A DNA stretch of 64,000 bases from Halioglobus sp. (GTDB lineage Bacteria > Pseudomonadota > Gammaproteobacteria > Pseudomonadales > Halieaceae): the NCBI GenBank assembly GCA_002699145.1, contig PABK01000006.1:35104-99103 (forward strand). Direction: 5' to 3'. The notes under the pieces were generated by a model. The model was given only the letters and a program-made list of their open reading frames with translations. It had not been told where the DNA came from and did no database searches. The translations under genes and the position numbers were made by a program. Numbering within the stretch: position 1 is the first letter of the stretch; the number at the start of each line of letters is the position of its first letter. Positions 43,935-53,886 of the stretch are shown piece after piece.

Positions 43935-45161
43935 GTGAACAAGCGACTGCATAAAAATATTCGCACCATCTACCTGCTGGGCTTTTTCCACAGCTTCATG
44001 GTGGTGGTCCCCGTGTTCGTGCCGCTGCTGCAGGGCTACGGCCTGTCCATGAGCCAGGTCATGCAGACCCAGGCGCTGTTCGCGCTGACCATCGCCCTGT
44101 TCGAGGTGCCCTCGGGCTACCTCGCCGACCTGTGGGGGCGGCGCAACGCCATCCTGGTCGGTTCGGCGCTCAACGCCCTGGGCTTTCTCTCGCTGCTGGG
44201 CGCGGATAGCTTCGTCGACTTCCTGTTCTACGAGTTCCTGCTCGGTCTGGGGTTCAGCCTCATATCGGGGACTGACCTGGCGCTGCTGTACGACACGGAG
44301 GTGTACCTGCACGAAAATCGCCTGCCCGGGGGCGCGGGGGCTAGCCGCTCGCTGAGCCGTCTCATCGCCGTCGAGGCCGGCGCCTCGGGTGTCGCCGGCA
44401 TTGCCGCCAGCCTGCTGCTGCTGTGGTCACTGGATGCCCTGGTGCTGGTACAGGCCTTCACCGGACTGGCGCCGCTGCTGCTGGCGCTGGTGCTGGTGGA
44501 AGTGCCGCGGCCGCGCGCGCAGCAGGGGCACCGGGACAACGCCCGGCAGGTATTCGCGCTGCTGCTGTTCGGCAAGCCCGTGGTGCTGTGGACCGCGTTC
44601 GCCATCGCGGTGTTCGGGCTGCTGGCCGTGTACGCGTTCTGGATCTACCAGAAACACTGGGAGTTCCACGGCATCGCGATCGACCACTTCGGCTACATCT
44701 GGGCGGCCTTCGCGCTCACCGTGAGCCTGGCGGCGCGCTACGCCAGCAACCTGGAGCAGTACCTGGGCACGCGGCGGCTGCTCTACCTGGTCGGCCTGCT
44801 GCCCCTGTGCGGGCTGGTCGGCATGGCGCTCAGCAGCGGCTGGGCCGGCGTTCTGTTCGGCTTCGCGATACAGTTTTCGCGCGGGCTGAGCATGAGCCTG
44901 TTCTACGAGGCGCTGAACCGCCGCGTGCCGGGCGACTTCCGCGCCACCGTCAACTCCCTGGTGAGCCTGGCGGTGCGCGCGGTGTTCATCGTCACCGGCC
45001 CGTTGCTGGGCGTGGCGCTGGACAGCCTGGGGGTGAATTCCACGCTGTTGCTGCTGGCGGCGGTTTTCGCACCGCTGATCTTCGTCGTGCTGCTGCCGCT
45101 GCTGGCGCGTATCCACCGCGAGGAGAGCGCCGACAATCCACAGGCCGCCCCCGCCGCCTAG
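43935..45161 (+). CDS. MFS transporter
   Basis: A 408-residue inner-membrane protein with about twelve hydrophobic helices. Motif A of the major facilitator family is GYLADLWGRRNAILVG between helices 2 and 3. AGGGAAACGTG precedes the ATG (GGGAA). Helices such as FALTIALFEVPSGYL and LVSLAVRAVFIVTGPLLGVAL resemble drug/metabolite exporters of the family rather than sugar permeases. Substrate unknown. It lies downstream of a structured leader and terminator, and 81 bases before the NagA-like gene. Confidence 0.85.
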   Translation: MNKRLHKNIRTIYLLGFFHSFMVVVPVFVPLLQGYGLSMSQVMQTQALFALTIALFEVPSGYLADLWGRRNAILVGSALNALGFLSLLGADSFVDFLFYEFLLGLGFSLISGTDLALLYDTEVYLHENRLPGGAGASRSLSRLIAVEAGASGVAGIAASLLLLWSLDALVLVQAFTGLAPLLLALVLVEVPRPRAQQGHRDNARQVFALLLFGKPVVLWTAFAIAVFGLLAVYAFWIYQKHWEFHGIAIDHFGYIWAAFALTVSLAARYASNLEQYLGTRRLLYLVGLLPLCGLVGMALSSGWAGVLFGFAIQFSRGLSMSLFYEALNRRVPGDFRATVNSLVSLAVRAVFIVTGPLLGVALDSLGVNSTLLLLAAVFAPLIFVVLLPLLARIHREESADNPQAAPAA

Positions 45162-45242
45162 GCGCGGGGCGGCCCTTTCTGCACATCCCGCGTGGGGACG
45201 GCGATGGATTTTCGCTACACTGGGCGCCGGGAGGGGTACTTC

Positions 45243-46436
45243 ATGCCGACAGGCGCCACCATCACGGCCGTGAGCGCACCAGCGCTGTTCGACGGCGACA
45301 CCATGTTGCAGGATCACTGCGTGCTGCTGCAGGGCGAGCGCATCCACGCCCTGTTGCCGGTGGCGGATTGCCCTGTCGACGTCCCGCTACAGTCGCTCGG
45401 GCAGGGCACCCTGGCGCCCGGCTTCGTCGACCTGCAGGTCAACGGCGGCGGCGATGTCATGTTCAATACCCACACCCACCCGGCCGGCCTGGCCAGCATG
45501 CTCGCCGCCCACCGCAGCCGCGGCAGCACGGCGATACTGCCCACGCTGCTGAGCGACACGCGTCCGGTGCAGGAGGCGGCCTTCGCCGCGGTGTGCGCCG
45601 CCCGCGCCGCCGGCAACGCCGGGATACTGGGCATTCATTTCGAGGGGCCATGGTTCAACCCTGAACACCGCGGCGCGCACCGGCAGGACCGCCTGCGCCG
45701 GGCCGAACCCGCCGACGTGGACTGGCTGTGCGGGCTCGAGGGCGGCGGCGTGGTCATGCTCACGCTGGCGCCGGAGCGGGTCCCCGGCGCCCTGCTGCAA
45801 AAGCTGGCGGAGAGCGGCGTGCTGGTCTGCGCCGGCCACACCCAGGCCAGCTTCGCACAGCTGTCGGCGGCCGCGGGGTGCGGCCTGCGCGGGATCACGC
45901 ACCTGTTCAACGCCATGAGCCAGCTGCGCGGCCGGGAGCCGGGAACAGTGGGGGCGGCGCTGGCGCTGGACGGGCTGTGGGCGGGCATTATCGCCGACGG
46001 CCACCACGTGCACGCGGCGGCGATCCGCCTGGCGGCGCGCTGTAAACCGCCCGGCAAACTCATCCTGGTGAGCGACGCCATGGCCACCGTGGGCGGCTCC
46101 AGCGCTGCCTTCAGCCTGTACGACGAGGAGATCCGCCAGGTCGACGGGCGCCTGGTGAACGCCGAGGGGGTACTGGCGGGCAGCGCCATCGGGCTGATCG
46201 ACGCCGTGCGCTACTGCCAGCGCGAGGTCGGCCTGCCACTGGAGGAATGCCTGCGCATGGCGTCGCGCTACCCGGCCGTCGCTATCGGCCTGGGCGACAC
46301 CCTGGGATGCCTGCATCCCGGATACCGCGCCGATCTAGTACACTTCGACGACGACCTGAACGTTATCCACACCTGGCTGGCCGGCGAGCAGCAAACTCAT
46401 CGCCAGCCCCCGACGAGCAAGAGGAACGACCCTTGA
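45243..46436 (+). CDS. nagA: N-acetylglucosamine-6-phosphate deacetylase (NagA-like)
   Basis: A 397-residue amidohydrolase started at ATG 45243 behind GGGAGGGG. NagA signatures in order: LAPGFVDLQVNGGGDVMFN, TAILPTLLSD, GIHFEGPWFNPEHRGAH (metal Glu), VCAGHTQASFAQL (metal His), GITHLFNAMSQLRGREPG (His-Asn-Ala-Met substrate loop), GIIADGHHVH and LVSDAMATVGG (catalytic Asp). It converts GlcNAc-6-phosphate to GlcN-6-phosphate for amino-sugar recycling or chitin/peptidoglycan use. No nagB, nagK or transporter gene is nearby other than the MFS protein upstream. The stop overlaps the TTG start of the next gene. Confidence 0.9.
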   Translation: MPTGATITAVSAPALFDGDTMLQDHCVLLQGERIHALLPVADCPVDVPLQSLGQGTLAPGFVDLQVNGGGDVMFNTHTHPAGLASMLAAHRSRGSTAILPTLLSDTRPVQEAAFAAVCAARAAGNAGILGIHFEGPWFNPEHRGAHRQDRLRRAEPADVDWLCGLEGGGVVMLTLAPERVPGALLQKLAESGVLVCAGHTQASFAQLSAAAGCGLRGITHLFNAMSQLRGREPGTVGAALALDGLWAGIIADGHHVHAAAIRLAARCKPPGKLILVSDAMATVGGSSAAFSLYDEEIRQVDGRLVNAEGVLAGSAIGLIDAVRYCQREVGLPLEECLRMASRYPAVAIGLGDTLGCLHPGYRADLVHFDDDLNVIHTWLAGEQQTHRQPPTSKRNDP

Positions 46437-48427
46437 CCAGATTCCTGAGCGGCGCCCTGCTGGCGCTTGGCGTAATACTACCGACTCATGCCGCCCCGCA
46501 GGCGGAGGTCTCCACGGCCGTCGACGGCTGGGACTACTCCCTGCCGGGCGAGGAACTGGCACAGGAGTGCGCGACCGTGATCGAGCAGGCGCGCGAGGAC
46601 TTCGCCGCCATCGAGAACGACACCTCCGAGCCCACGGTGGCGAACGTCTACAGCCGTGTCGACGCCATGGGCAAGGGGCTGCAGCGTATCCAGTACGTCT
46701 CCTACATGATGGCCGTACACCCGGATACCGAGGTGCAGGCGGCGGCGCAGGACTGCATTCAGCTGTACAGCGATTTCAGGGTCGGTGTCGACCTGTCACA
46801 GAAATTCTACCGGCGCGTGGCGGCCATTGACCTGGACAGCGCCTCACCCGCCGAGCGCCTGATGGTGGAGCGCAGGCTGCGCGACTTCCGCCGCGCCGGC
46901 GTGGACCGGGACGAGGCGACCCGGGAGAAAGTGCGCGAGCTGATCAACGAGATCACGGCCCTGGGCACGCAGTTTGACAAGAACATCCGCACCGACCGCC
47001 GCAGCGTCGAGGCCAGCGCCGCGCAGCTGCAGGGACTGCCCGAGGATTACGTGGCGGCCCATCCCGCCGACGAGGACGGCGTGATTCGGATTTCCACCGA
47101 TTACCCCGATTACTTCCCCGTGTTGCAGTACAGCGACAGCGACGACCTGCGGCGCCGTATCTTCATCGCCGCCAAGAGCATCGCCACCCCGGCCAACGAG
47201 GAGACCCTGACCGAGCTGCTGGAAAAACGCCATGAACTGGCCAGGCTCCTGGGCTACCAGAGCTACGCGGCCATGGCGATGGACGGGCTGATGGTCGGCA
47301 CGCCACAACGCGCCGCGAGCTTCCTCGCCGAAGTCGGCGACGCCGTGCGCGAGCCCGCAGCCCGGGACATGGAAATACTGCTGGCGCGACTGCGCGAGGT
47401 CGATCCCGAGGCGCAGCGGGTCGAGGCCTGGCAGGCGCCCTGGTTGATGAACAAGGTGCGGCAGGAGCAGTACGCCCTGGACGCGATGGAGATTCGCGAG
47501 TACTTCGACTTCGAGCGCGTGCAGGCCGGCATTTTCGGCCTGTCCGAGGACCTGTTCGGCATCGACATCGTGCGCTGGGAGACCCCGACCTGGCACGAGG
47601 ACGTGACCGCCTGGGAAATCCGCGAGAACGGCAAACCGATCGGGCGTTTCTACCTGGACAGCCACCCGCGCGAGAACAAGTACAGCCACGCCGCGCACTG
47701 GACCCTGCGTACGGGCCTGCGCGACGGCCAGCTGCCGCTGTCGGGCATGGCCATGAACTTCCCCAGGGGCCTGATGGAGCACAACCAGGTCGATACCTTC
47801 CTGCACGAATTCGGCCACCTGCTGCACAACATGTTCTCCGGCACCCAGCCCTGGCTGGATATTTCCGGCATGAACATGGAATGGGACTTCGTCGAGGCGC
47901 CGTCACAGATGCTGGAGGAGTGGATCTGGGACTACCAGACCCTGCGCCGCTTCGCCGTGAACAGCGAGGGCGAGCCCATACCCGCGGCACTGGTGGAGAA
48001 AATGCGCCGCGCGCGGCATTTCGGCGAGGCCGCCAACACCGCGCAACAGATTTTTTACGCCAACATCTCGCTCAACTACTACAGCCGCGATCCCGGCAGC
48101 TTCGAGCTGCTGCCCCTGATGATGGAGCTACAGGCACGCTACTCGCCCTACCCCTACGTGCCCGGCACACACTTCTACAACAATTTCGGGCACCTCAACG
48201 GCTACTCATCCAACTACTACATCTACCAGTGGTCCAAGGCCATCGCCACCGACCTGATGAGCCGCTTCCGCACGGCGGGTTTGCGCAACACCGACGTGGC
48301 ACAGGCCTACCGCGCGAAAGTGCTGGGTTCGGCGGGCAGCCGCCCGGCGGACGAGATGCTAAAGGACTTTCTCGGCCGGCCATTTTCCACCGCGGCCTAC
48401 AAGAAGTACCTGGACACGCTACACTGA
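46433..48427 (+). CDS. Secreted M3 family metallopeptidase
   Basis: A 664-residue zinc oligopeptidase of family M3 (thimet oligopeptidase/Dcp type). I start at TTG 46433, which overlaps the NagA stop (TTGA) and has AGAGGAA ahead; this gives a clean signal peptide MTRFLSGALLALGVILPTHA. The zinc motif is HEFGH at 458-462, followed by GMNMEWDFVEAPSQMLEEW with the third ligand Glu, and YIYQWSKAIATDLMSRF near the end. Unlike many M3 enzymes it seems exported to the periplasm. Cleaves short peptides. Confidence 0.9.
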   Translation: MTRFLSGALLALGVILPTHAAPQAEVSTAVDGWDYSLPGEELAQECATVIEQAREDFAAIENDTSEPTVANVYSRVDAMGKGLQRIQYVSYMMAVHPDTEVQAAAQDCIQLYSDFRVGVDLSQKFYRRVAAIDLDSASPAERLMVERRLRDFRRAGVDRDEATREKVRELINEITALGTQFDKNIRTDRRSVEASAAQLQGLPEDYVAAHPADEDGVIRISTDYPDYFPVLQYSDSDDLRRRIFIAAKSIATPANEETLTELLEKRHELARLLGYQSYAAMAMDGLMVGTPQRAASFLAEVGDAVREPAARDMEILLARLREVDPEAQRVEAWQAPWLMNKVRQEQYALDAMEIREYFDFERVQAGIFGLSEDLFGIDIVRWETPTWHEDVTAWEIRENGKPIGRFYLDSHPRENKYSHAAHWTLRTGLRDGQLPLSGMAMNFPRGLMEHNQVDTFLHEFGHLLHNMFSGTQPWLDISGMNMEWDFVEAPSQMLEEWIWDYQTLRRFAVNSEGEPIPAALVEKMRRARHFGEAANTAQQIFYANISLNYYSRDPGSFELLPLMMELQARYSPYPYVPGTHFYNNFGHLNGYSSNYYIYQWSKAIATDLMSRFRTAGLRNTDVAQAYRAKVLGSAGSRPADEMLKDFLGRPFSTAAYKKYLDTLH

Positions 48428-48521
48428 GTGGAACCGGCAATGAAAACGACCGCGTTGGTGCTGCCAGGCAAGGTCGTCGCGCCATAAGCCGGGCACACAT
48501 CCGCCGAGGAGGGTCAACGCC

Positions 48522-49976
48522 ATGCAACAGCTATCCGGCCAGGACGCCATGTTCCTGCACGCGGAACTCGACGGCCTGCCCCAGCACATCGGCGGCGTCA
48601 GCATCTACGACCAGGCGACCGCCCCCGGCGGCAAGGTGCGCTTCAAGCAGATCCTGGCCATGCTCGAGGACCGCGTCCACCTGTCACCCATCTTCCGCCG
48701 CAAGCTGGCCTTCGTACCCTACAACCTGGGCCGGCCCTACTGGGTGGAAGACGCAGACTTCGACATGGAGTACCACGTGCGCCACATCGCCCTGCCCAAA
48801 CCGGGCGACTGGCGCCAGTTGTGCATCCTGGCGGCGCGCATCCATTCGCAACCCTTGCGCCGCGACAAGCCGCTGTGGGAGTTGTACGTGATCGAGGGCC
48901 TGAACAATGTCGAGGGCTACCCGCCGGGCTGCTTCGCGCTGCTGCTGAAAGTACACCACTGTGCGATGGACGGCGCCACCGGGGCGCAGTTCATGAACAT
49001 CGTGCACGACCTGAGCCCGGAGACGCGGCAATACAACGAGTCACCGCCGTGGCTGGTGGAGCGCCCGTCGAAACTGCGCATGCTGGGCCGCGCCTACGTC
49101 GACGCCTGGCGCACCCCCGGGCAGGTCGTGGACATGCTCCGCGAGGCCGTCCCGGCGGCCCGGCGCATCCGCGAGGGCAGGCGCGCACAGAAAATCCACA
49201 GCCTCGACGACAAGCAGAAGACGCGTTTCCAGGGCGACATCTCCCGCCACCGCGTGGTGGAGGCGCGCAAGTTCGACTTCGAAGTGGTGCGTGCGATCAA
49301 GAACACCCAACCGGGCACGACCATCAACGACGTGATGCTGACCATCGTCGCCGGCGGCCTGCGCAGATACCTGGACAGCAAGGGCGAGCTACCCGACAAG
49401 ACCCTGGTCTCGGGGTGCCCCATCGACGTGCGCTCCGTCGAGGAGCGCATGGCGGGCGGCAACATGGTGGGCTTCATGACCGTGGGCCTGCGCACGGAGA
49501 TCGCCGACCCCTGCGAGCGCCTCGCCGCCGTACACGACGAGGCCCTGTCCTCCAAGGCCTACGCCGAGGCGCTGGGCCCGCGCTTTGCGGTGGACCTGGC
49601 CGACGTCATGCCAGGCAACGTGCTGTCGCTGGCCATCCGCACCGCCGCGGCCACCGGGCTGGACCAGGCCGGGGTGATGTTCAATACCATCGTCACCAAC
49701 GTGCCCGGCGCGCCGATGCAGTTGTACATGTGCGGCGCCGAACTGGTCGACAGCATCAGCCTCGGGCCGCTGCTGCCCAATGTCGGGCTGTTCCATATCG
49801 TCTACAGCTCGGTGCAGAACAAGCAGGGCTCCATCACCCTGTCTTTCACCGCCTGCCGCGACATGCTGCCCGACCCGGCCTTTTACGCCGACTGCCTGCA
49901 GACGTCTTTCGAGGAACTGCGTGATGCCGCGCTCGCGCCGAAGAAGAAAACGCGGCGCAAGAAAAAATCCGCCTGA
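48522..49976 (+). CDS. Wax ester synthase/diacylglycerol acyltransferase (WS/DGAT)
   Basis: A 484-residue bifunctional acyltransferase. The catalytic HHxxxDG motif is HHCAMDG at residues 145-151. The start QQLSGQDAMFLHAELDGLPQHIGGVSIYD, PLWELYVIEGL and the later NDVMLTIVAGGLRRYL match the WES/AtfA family, as does the NTIVTNVPG near the C-terminus. It makes wax esters or triacylglycerol from acyl-CoA as storage lipid. The tail is strongly basic (KKKTRRKKKSA). Convergent with the ABC1-kinase gene six bases away, and adjacent to an acyl-CoA dehydrogenase operon, so it sits in a lipid-metabolism neighbourhood. Confidence 0.92.
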   Translation: MQQLSGQDAMFLHAELDGLPQHIGGVSIYDQATAPGGKVRFKQILAMLEDRVHLSPIFRRKLAFVPYNLGRPYWVEDADFDMEYHVRHIALPKPGDWRQLCILAARIHSQPLRRDKPLWELYVIEGLNNVEGYPPGCFALLLKVHHCAMDGATGAQFMNIVHDLSPETRQYNESPPWLVERPSKLRMLGRAYVDAWRTPGQVVDMLREAVPAARRIREGRRAQKIHSLDDKQKTRFQGDISRHRVVEARKFDFEVVRAIKNTQPGTTINDVMLTIVAGGLRRYLDSKGELPDKTLVSGCPIDVRSVEERMAGGNMVGFMTVGLRTEIADPCERLAAVHDEALSSKAYAEALGPRFAVDLADVMPGNVLSLAIRTAAATGLDQAGVMFNTIVTNVPGAPMQLYMCGAELVDSISLGPLLPNVGLFHIVYSSVQNKQGSITLSFTACRDMLPDPAFYADCLQTSFEELRDAALAPKKKTRRKKKSA

Positions 49977-49982
49977 GCGCGC

Positions 49983-51305
49983 TCAGAGCCAGCGCTGTAT
50001 CATCGCGTTGACATCGACCCGCGCGCCCAGGCGCGCGGCGAGCATGAACATCCCGCCCAGCTTGCGGTGGAAGTACAGCGCATCGGTAGGGGGCGCCTGC
50101 CAGAAATCGCGAAAGCGCGTCACCTCCTCTCCCAGTTCGGACATCCTGCCGGCCATATCCGAGGCGCCGAAATCGTAGGGGCCCTCGTGGCGCAGGGGTT
50201 CCAGCGCCAGCATGAACAGCTCCAGCACGATGGCGCGGTACTCGCTGTCCGCCTCCCCCATGGTGTAGCCCAGGCGCTCGCAGGCGGCGACTACGCCCTC
50301 GTTGTCCCCCGCCACCGCGGCGGCGGCCAGGCGACGGTAGTTATTGACAAAAGCCTTGCTGAACTTGCGCGTGGCGCCGAAGTCCAGCAGCACGATTTCC
50401 CCGCTCTGGCGCCGATACTGGTAGTTGGCGTAGTTCGGATCGGTCTGCACCATGCGCAGCTCGAACAGCTCCAGCAACATCAACTCGACCAGGGCGGACA
50501 TCACCCGGTCGCGCTCCGCCTGATCCGCAGCGGCGAGCGACTCGATGGGGCTGCCGCTGACGAAGGTCATGGCCAGTACCGTCGGGTGGGTCAGTTCCGG
50601 TAATACCTGCGGCAGCACGAAGCGCTGATCTCCGGCCAGCCGTGCGGCAAAGGCCTGCAGGAATTTCGCCTCCTTGAGGTAATCCGCCTCGTCGCGCAAC
50701 TGGCGCTTGGCGTCCTCGAGAATCGGCCCGATGTCCAGCGTCTGCGGCAGCAGGCCGCTCAGGCGCAGCAGGCTGGCGATGTTGTCCACATCGCTGTCGA
50801 TACTCCTGGCCACCCCGGGATACTGCACCTTGAGGACGATGTCGCGGCCATCGGGCGAACAGGTGCGGTGCACCTGCCCGATGGACGCTGCCGCCAAAGG
50901 CTGCATATCGAAGCCGTAGAACATCGTCTCCCAATCTTCACCATAGGCCCGGGCCATGGCGCCACGCAGCTGTTCCACCGGCATATAGCTGGCGTCGTCG
51001 CGCAGGCGGGCGAGAATATCGGCCAGTTCGGGCGGCAGGAAGTCGCCGCTGTCCATGGACAGCATCTGGCCTACCTTCATCGCCGCACCGCGCATGGTGG
51101 CCAGCTGCTCGGCGACCCGGCGCGCATTGGCCGGCGTCAGCAGCATATCCCGCGCTTTAGGCCGACGCCCGGCGCGCAATTGCCTGGAGCCCTCCGCCAG
51201 CATGCCCCCGGCAACGCCGCCGGCCATACGCGCCATACGCGCGAGCCGGCCACCGCGGGAGGTGGGCACGGCGCGCTGTTTACGGTCCCGGTCTTTAGTG
51301 CCCAC
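49983..51305 (-). CDS. ABC1/AarF (UbiB-like) atypical kinase
   Basis: A 440-residue member of the ABC1/ADCK/UbiB protein-kinase-like family. The hallmark KxGQ motif is MKVGQMLSMDSGDFLP near residue 96-111; the ATP site Ala-rich loop is PLAAASIGQVHRT; catalytic-loop and DFG-like motifs read VQTDPNYANYQY and VLLDFGATRKF. Family members support ubiquinone synthesis or lipid homeostasis. No C-terminal membrane helices are evident. The start overlaps the second ABC1 gene upstream by eleven bases; final gene of the minus-strand operon. Confidence 0.87.
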   Translation of the reverse strand: MGTKDRDRKQRAVPTSRGGRLARMARMAGGVAGGMLAEGSRQLRAGRRPKARDMLLTPANARRVAEQLATMRGAAMKVGQMLSMDSGDFLPPELADILARLRDDASYMPVEQLRGAMARAYGEDWETMFYGFDMQPLAAASIGQVHRTCSPDGRDIVLKVQYPGVARSIDSDVDNIASLLRLSGLLPQTLDIGPILEDAKRQLRDEADYLKEAKFLQAFAARLAGDQRFVLPQVLPELTHPTVLAMTFVSGSPIESLAAADQAERDRVMSALVELMLLELFELRMVQTDPNYANYQYRRQSGEIVLLDFGATRKFSKAFVNNYRRLAAAAVAGDNEGVVAACERLGYTMGEADSEYRAIVLELFMLALEPLRHEGPYDFGASDMAGRMSELGEEVTRFRDFWQAPPTDALYFHRKLGGMFMLAARLGARVDVNAMIQRWL

Positions 51306-52695
51306 GTTCTTCCCTCTGTAGCCAGCGGCGGATGTGGCGCCCGGTCATGTCGTGGGCATTCAACTGTGCGTCGAGTACGGCAACGAAGTTATATACGCCG
51401 GTCAGCTTGCGTGCGATCAGGGCGAAATCGCGCGACGGTGTGGTGAAATGACCGCTGGTGGCGGAGGCCGCGGCCTGCCGGCCGGCCCGCTGCATCAGCC
51501 GCGAGCGACCCCAGCAGTATTCGCCGCGGTCGTTCAGGTGTTCCCGCGGCAGCTGCTGCGGCGCGCGCAGCGGTTCCAGCAGCTGCAAACAGAAATCCAC
51601 AAACAGTCGCCGCCCCTCGTCGCTGGCGTCGGGCTGCAGGCAACCCAGCCCGACCAGGCTGTCCGCCAGGCGATCCCGGTCGCCGCGCTGCCCCGCCGCG
51701 ATTGCGTGGCGCAGGTGGAAGAGAAAATCCGCATCCGGTTCCAGCACCGAGCCGAAATCGAGCAGCACCAGTTCGTCATCACCGCGCCGAAGCCGGCGGT
51801 CGTCCAGGCGCAGCAGGTAGTTGCCGAAATTGGGGTCGGTCTGCAACAGGCCCCAGTCGTACACCTCGAGAAAAAACAGCTCGAGCATGGCCATGGCCAG
51901 GGCGTTGCGCCGCTCCTGGGACAATCGCCCCACGTCCGGGTGCGCCACCGGGTAGGCTTCCACGTATTCCATCGCCAGCACCTGCCCGGTGCAGTAGCGC
52001 CGGTACAGGCGCGGCACGTGGTAGCTCACCGGCGCGTCGCCGACCGTCCCGACCAGCCCGGCCATGCGTTCGGTCAGTGCGGCCTCGCGCGCGTAGTCGA
52101 TCTCGTTGTGCAGGTGCCCGCGCATCGATTGCAGCCAGTCGTCCAGGTCACTGCCCTCGCCGACCCAGCGTGCCACCCTGAGCATGCTGACCACCGTATC
52201 GAAATCGTCGTCGATGACCTGCGCCAGCCCCGGATACTGGATCTTCAGGCAAATCCATTCGCCGCTGGCGCGCACTTGCGCCAGGTGTACCTGGGCCAGG
52301 GAAGCGGCGGCCACCGCCTCGGGGTCGATCTCCAGCTCGGCGTAGCGCGCGCCGAGATTGTCGCGCACGGCGCTTTCCAGCGCGTCCCAGTGCAGGGGTT
52401 CGGTCTGGTCGGAGAGGTCACGCAGGGCTTCCACCAGCACCCGGGGCAGAAACTGCTCGCCAAACAGGGCGAGCAGCTGGCCGATCTTGATATAGGTGCC
52501 CTTGAGACTGCCCAGTTCGCGCACGAAGCGCTGCGCCTCGCGCCGCGCAAAGCCCGATTCCCCCGGGGCGCGGCGCGCGACCCGCTGCAGCGCGCTGTCC
52601 ACGGCCAGGGCGCCGCCCGCGCGGATACCGGCCAGGGACACCGCGAGGCTGCGCGGCATCGCCTTGCTCTTGAGACTTTTGCGTTTTTTCGACAT
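51295..52695 (-). CDS. ABC1/AarF (UbiB-like) atypical kinase
   Basis: A 466-residue paralogue of the gene downstream. KxGQ motif: YIKIGQLLALFGEQFLP; nucleotide loop AAASLAQVHLAQV; ATP-binding Lys in ICLKIQYPG; catalytic-loop LLQTDPNFGNYLL and DFG-like VLLDFGSVLEPD. The N-terminus is basic (MSKKRKSLKSKAMPRS). It lies 53 bases after an acyl-CoA dehydrogenase gene and overlaps the next ABC1 gene. Two tandem ABC1 genes in a beta-oxidation-like operon suggest a role with lipid or quinone substrates. Confidence 0.87.
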   Translation of the reverse strand: MSKKRKSLKSKAMPRSLAVSLAGIRAGGALAVDSALQRVARRAPGESGFARREAQRFVRELGSLKGTYIKIGQLLALFGEQFLPRVLVEALRDLSDQTEPLHWDALESAVRDNLGARYAELEIDPEAVAAASLAQVHLAQVRASGEWICLKIQYPGLAQVIDDDFDTVVSMLRVARWVGEGSDLDDWLQSMRGHLHNEIDYAREAALTERMAGLVGTVGDAPVSYHVPRLYRRYCTGQVLAMEYVEAYPVAHPDVGRLSQERRNALAMAMLELFFLEVYDWGLLQTDPNFGNYLLRLDDRRLRRGDDELVLLDFGSVLEPDADFLFHLRHAIAAGQRGDRDRLADSLVGLGCLQPDASDEGRRLFVDFCLQLLEPLRAPQQLPREHLNDRGEYCWGRSRLMQRAGRQAAASATSGHFTTPSRDFALIARKLTGVYNFVAVLDAQLNAHDMTGRHIRRWLQREERGH

Positions 52696-52748
52696 GGGTA
52701 AGCGCGGGAGAACCGAAGCCCCATACTAGCGCATCGGCGGCGGCGCCC

Positions 52749-53876
52749 CTAATCGAGCAGCAGGGTGGCCAGCCGCTTGCGATGGTGCTGGGGGTCGCCG
52801 AACTGCTGCTGACTCCACTGGGCGCGGCGGATATACAACTGCGCGTCGCATTCCCAGGTAAAGCCCATACCGCCGTGGAACTGCACGGCGCGGTCGCCGG
52901 CATAGGACAGCACCTCGCAGGCCTGGGCCTTGGCCATGCGGCAGGCGATTTCCGCATCCGCATCCAGCGGGCCGTCGTGCACCAGCGTGGCGGCGTGATA
53001 AATGAACGACCGGGCGTCATCCAGGCCGAGCAGGATATCCACGCAGGGGTGCTTCAGCGCCTGGTAGGAGCCGATCAGCTTGCCGAATTGCTTGCGCGTC
53101 TTCAGGTACTCCACCACCGTGTCCAGGCAGGCGCCGGCGCTGCCGGCGGCCTCGGCGGCAACCAGCAGGGCGCCGAGCAGGCGCGTGTCCGCCAGCGCGC
53201 GCTCCACCTGCGGCCCGGTGACGATATCCGCCGGGTCGACGCTGATACCGTCTAGGTGCAGGTTGGCGGAGCGCCGCGTCTGGTCTATCAGCACGTTGGG
53301 GGTCAGGGCGCCGTCCGGGAGATTCTCCCTGCGCAGCAGCGCCAGGGCCGGTTCATCGCCCTGCATGACCGGCACCAGGATCAGCGCGGCCACGCCGGCG
53401 TCCACCACGAAACGCTTCTGCCCCGACAGCGCACCTCCGGCGTCGACAGTGGAGTGTATGGCCGGGTCGCCCCAGTCGCCGCCTTCCAGCCAGGCCACGG
53501 TCGCCGCGCTGCCGGCAGCGATATCCGCCAGCCAGGACTCCGCGCGCTCCTGCCCGGCGGCGCGCAACAGCAACTGCCCCGCCAGGGCCGTGCTCAACAG
53601 CGGCGTGGTGAGCATGGCGCGCCCCATGGCCTCCAGCACCGGCACCAGGGCGCCCACGCCCAGTCCGGAACCGCCGCAGGATTCCGGCAGGGAGATGCCG
53701 CACCAGCCTAGTTCGGCGATTTCCCGCCACAGCCCGGCATCGAAACCGGGGCCGGACTCCAGGTGCTCACGCACCGTGCTGAGCGGCGACTTGTCGCGAC
53801 AGAAATCGCGCGCCACGTCCAGCAGCATGGCCTGTTCTTCCGTGAAGGACAGGGCCGTATTACCGAGAACCGTCAT
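52749..53876 (-). CDS. Acyl-CoA dehydrogenase, small-subunit type
   Basis: A 375-residue acyl-CoA dehydrogenase started at ATG 53874-53876, ten bases after the preceding gene. Domain order is normal: helical N-terminus (LSFTEEQAMLLDVARDFCRD), beta domain, C-terminal helices with TVVEYLKTRKQFGKLIGSYQALKH and VQFHGGMGFTWECDAQLYIRRA. The C-terminus after the FGDPQHHRKRLATLLLD stretch lacks the usual G-T-S-E/Q segment. Adjacent ACAD pairs of about 400 and 375 residues form alpha2beta2 enzymes acting on bulky side-chain CoA esters in steroid degraders; this one would be the second subunit. Confidence 0.88.
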   Translation of the reverse strand: MTVLGNTALSFTEEQAMLLDVARDFCRDKSPLSTVREHLESGPGFDAGLWREIAELGWCGISLPESCGGSGLGVGALVPVLEAMGRAMLTTPLLSTALAGQLLLRAAGQERAESWLADIAAGSAATVAWLEGGDWGDPAIHSTVDAGGALSGQKRFVVDAGVAALILVPVMQGDEPALALLRRENLPDGALTPNVLIDQTRRSANLHLDGISVDPADIVTGPQVERALADTRLLGALLVAAEAAGSAGACLDTVVEYLKTRKQFGKLIGSYQALKHPCVDILLGLDDARSFIYHAATLVHDGPLDADAEIACRMAKAQACEVLSYAGDRAVQFHGGMGFTWECDAQLYIRRAQWSQQQFGDPQHHRKRLATLLLD

Positions 53877-53886
53877 GCTGTACTCC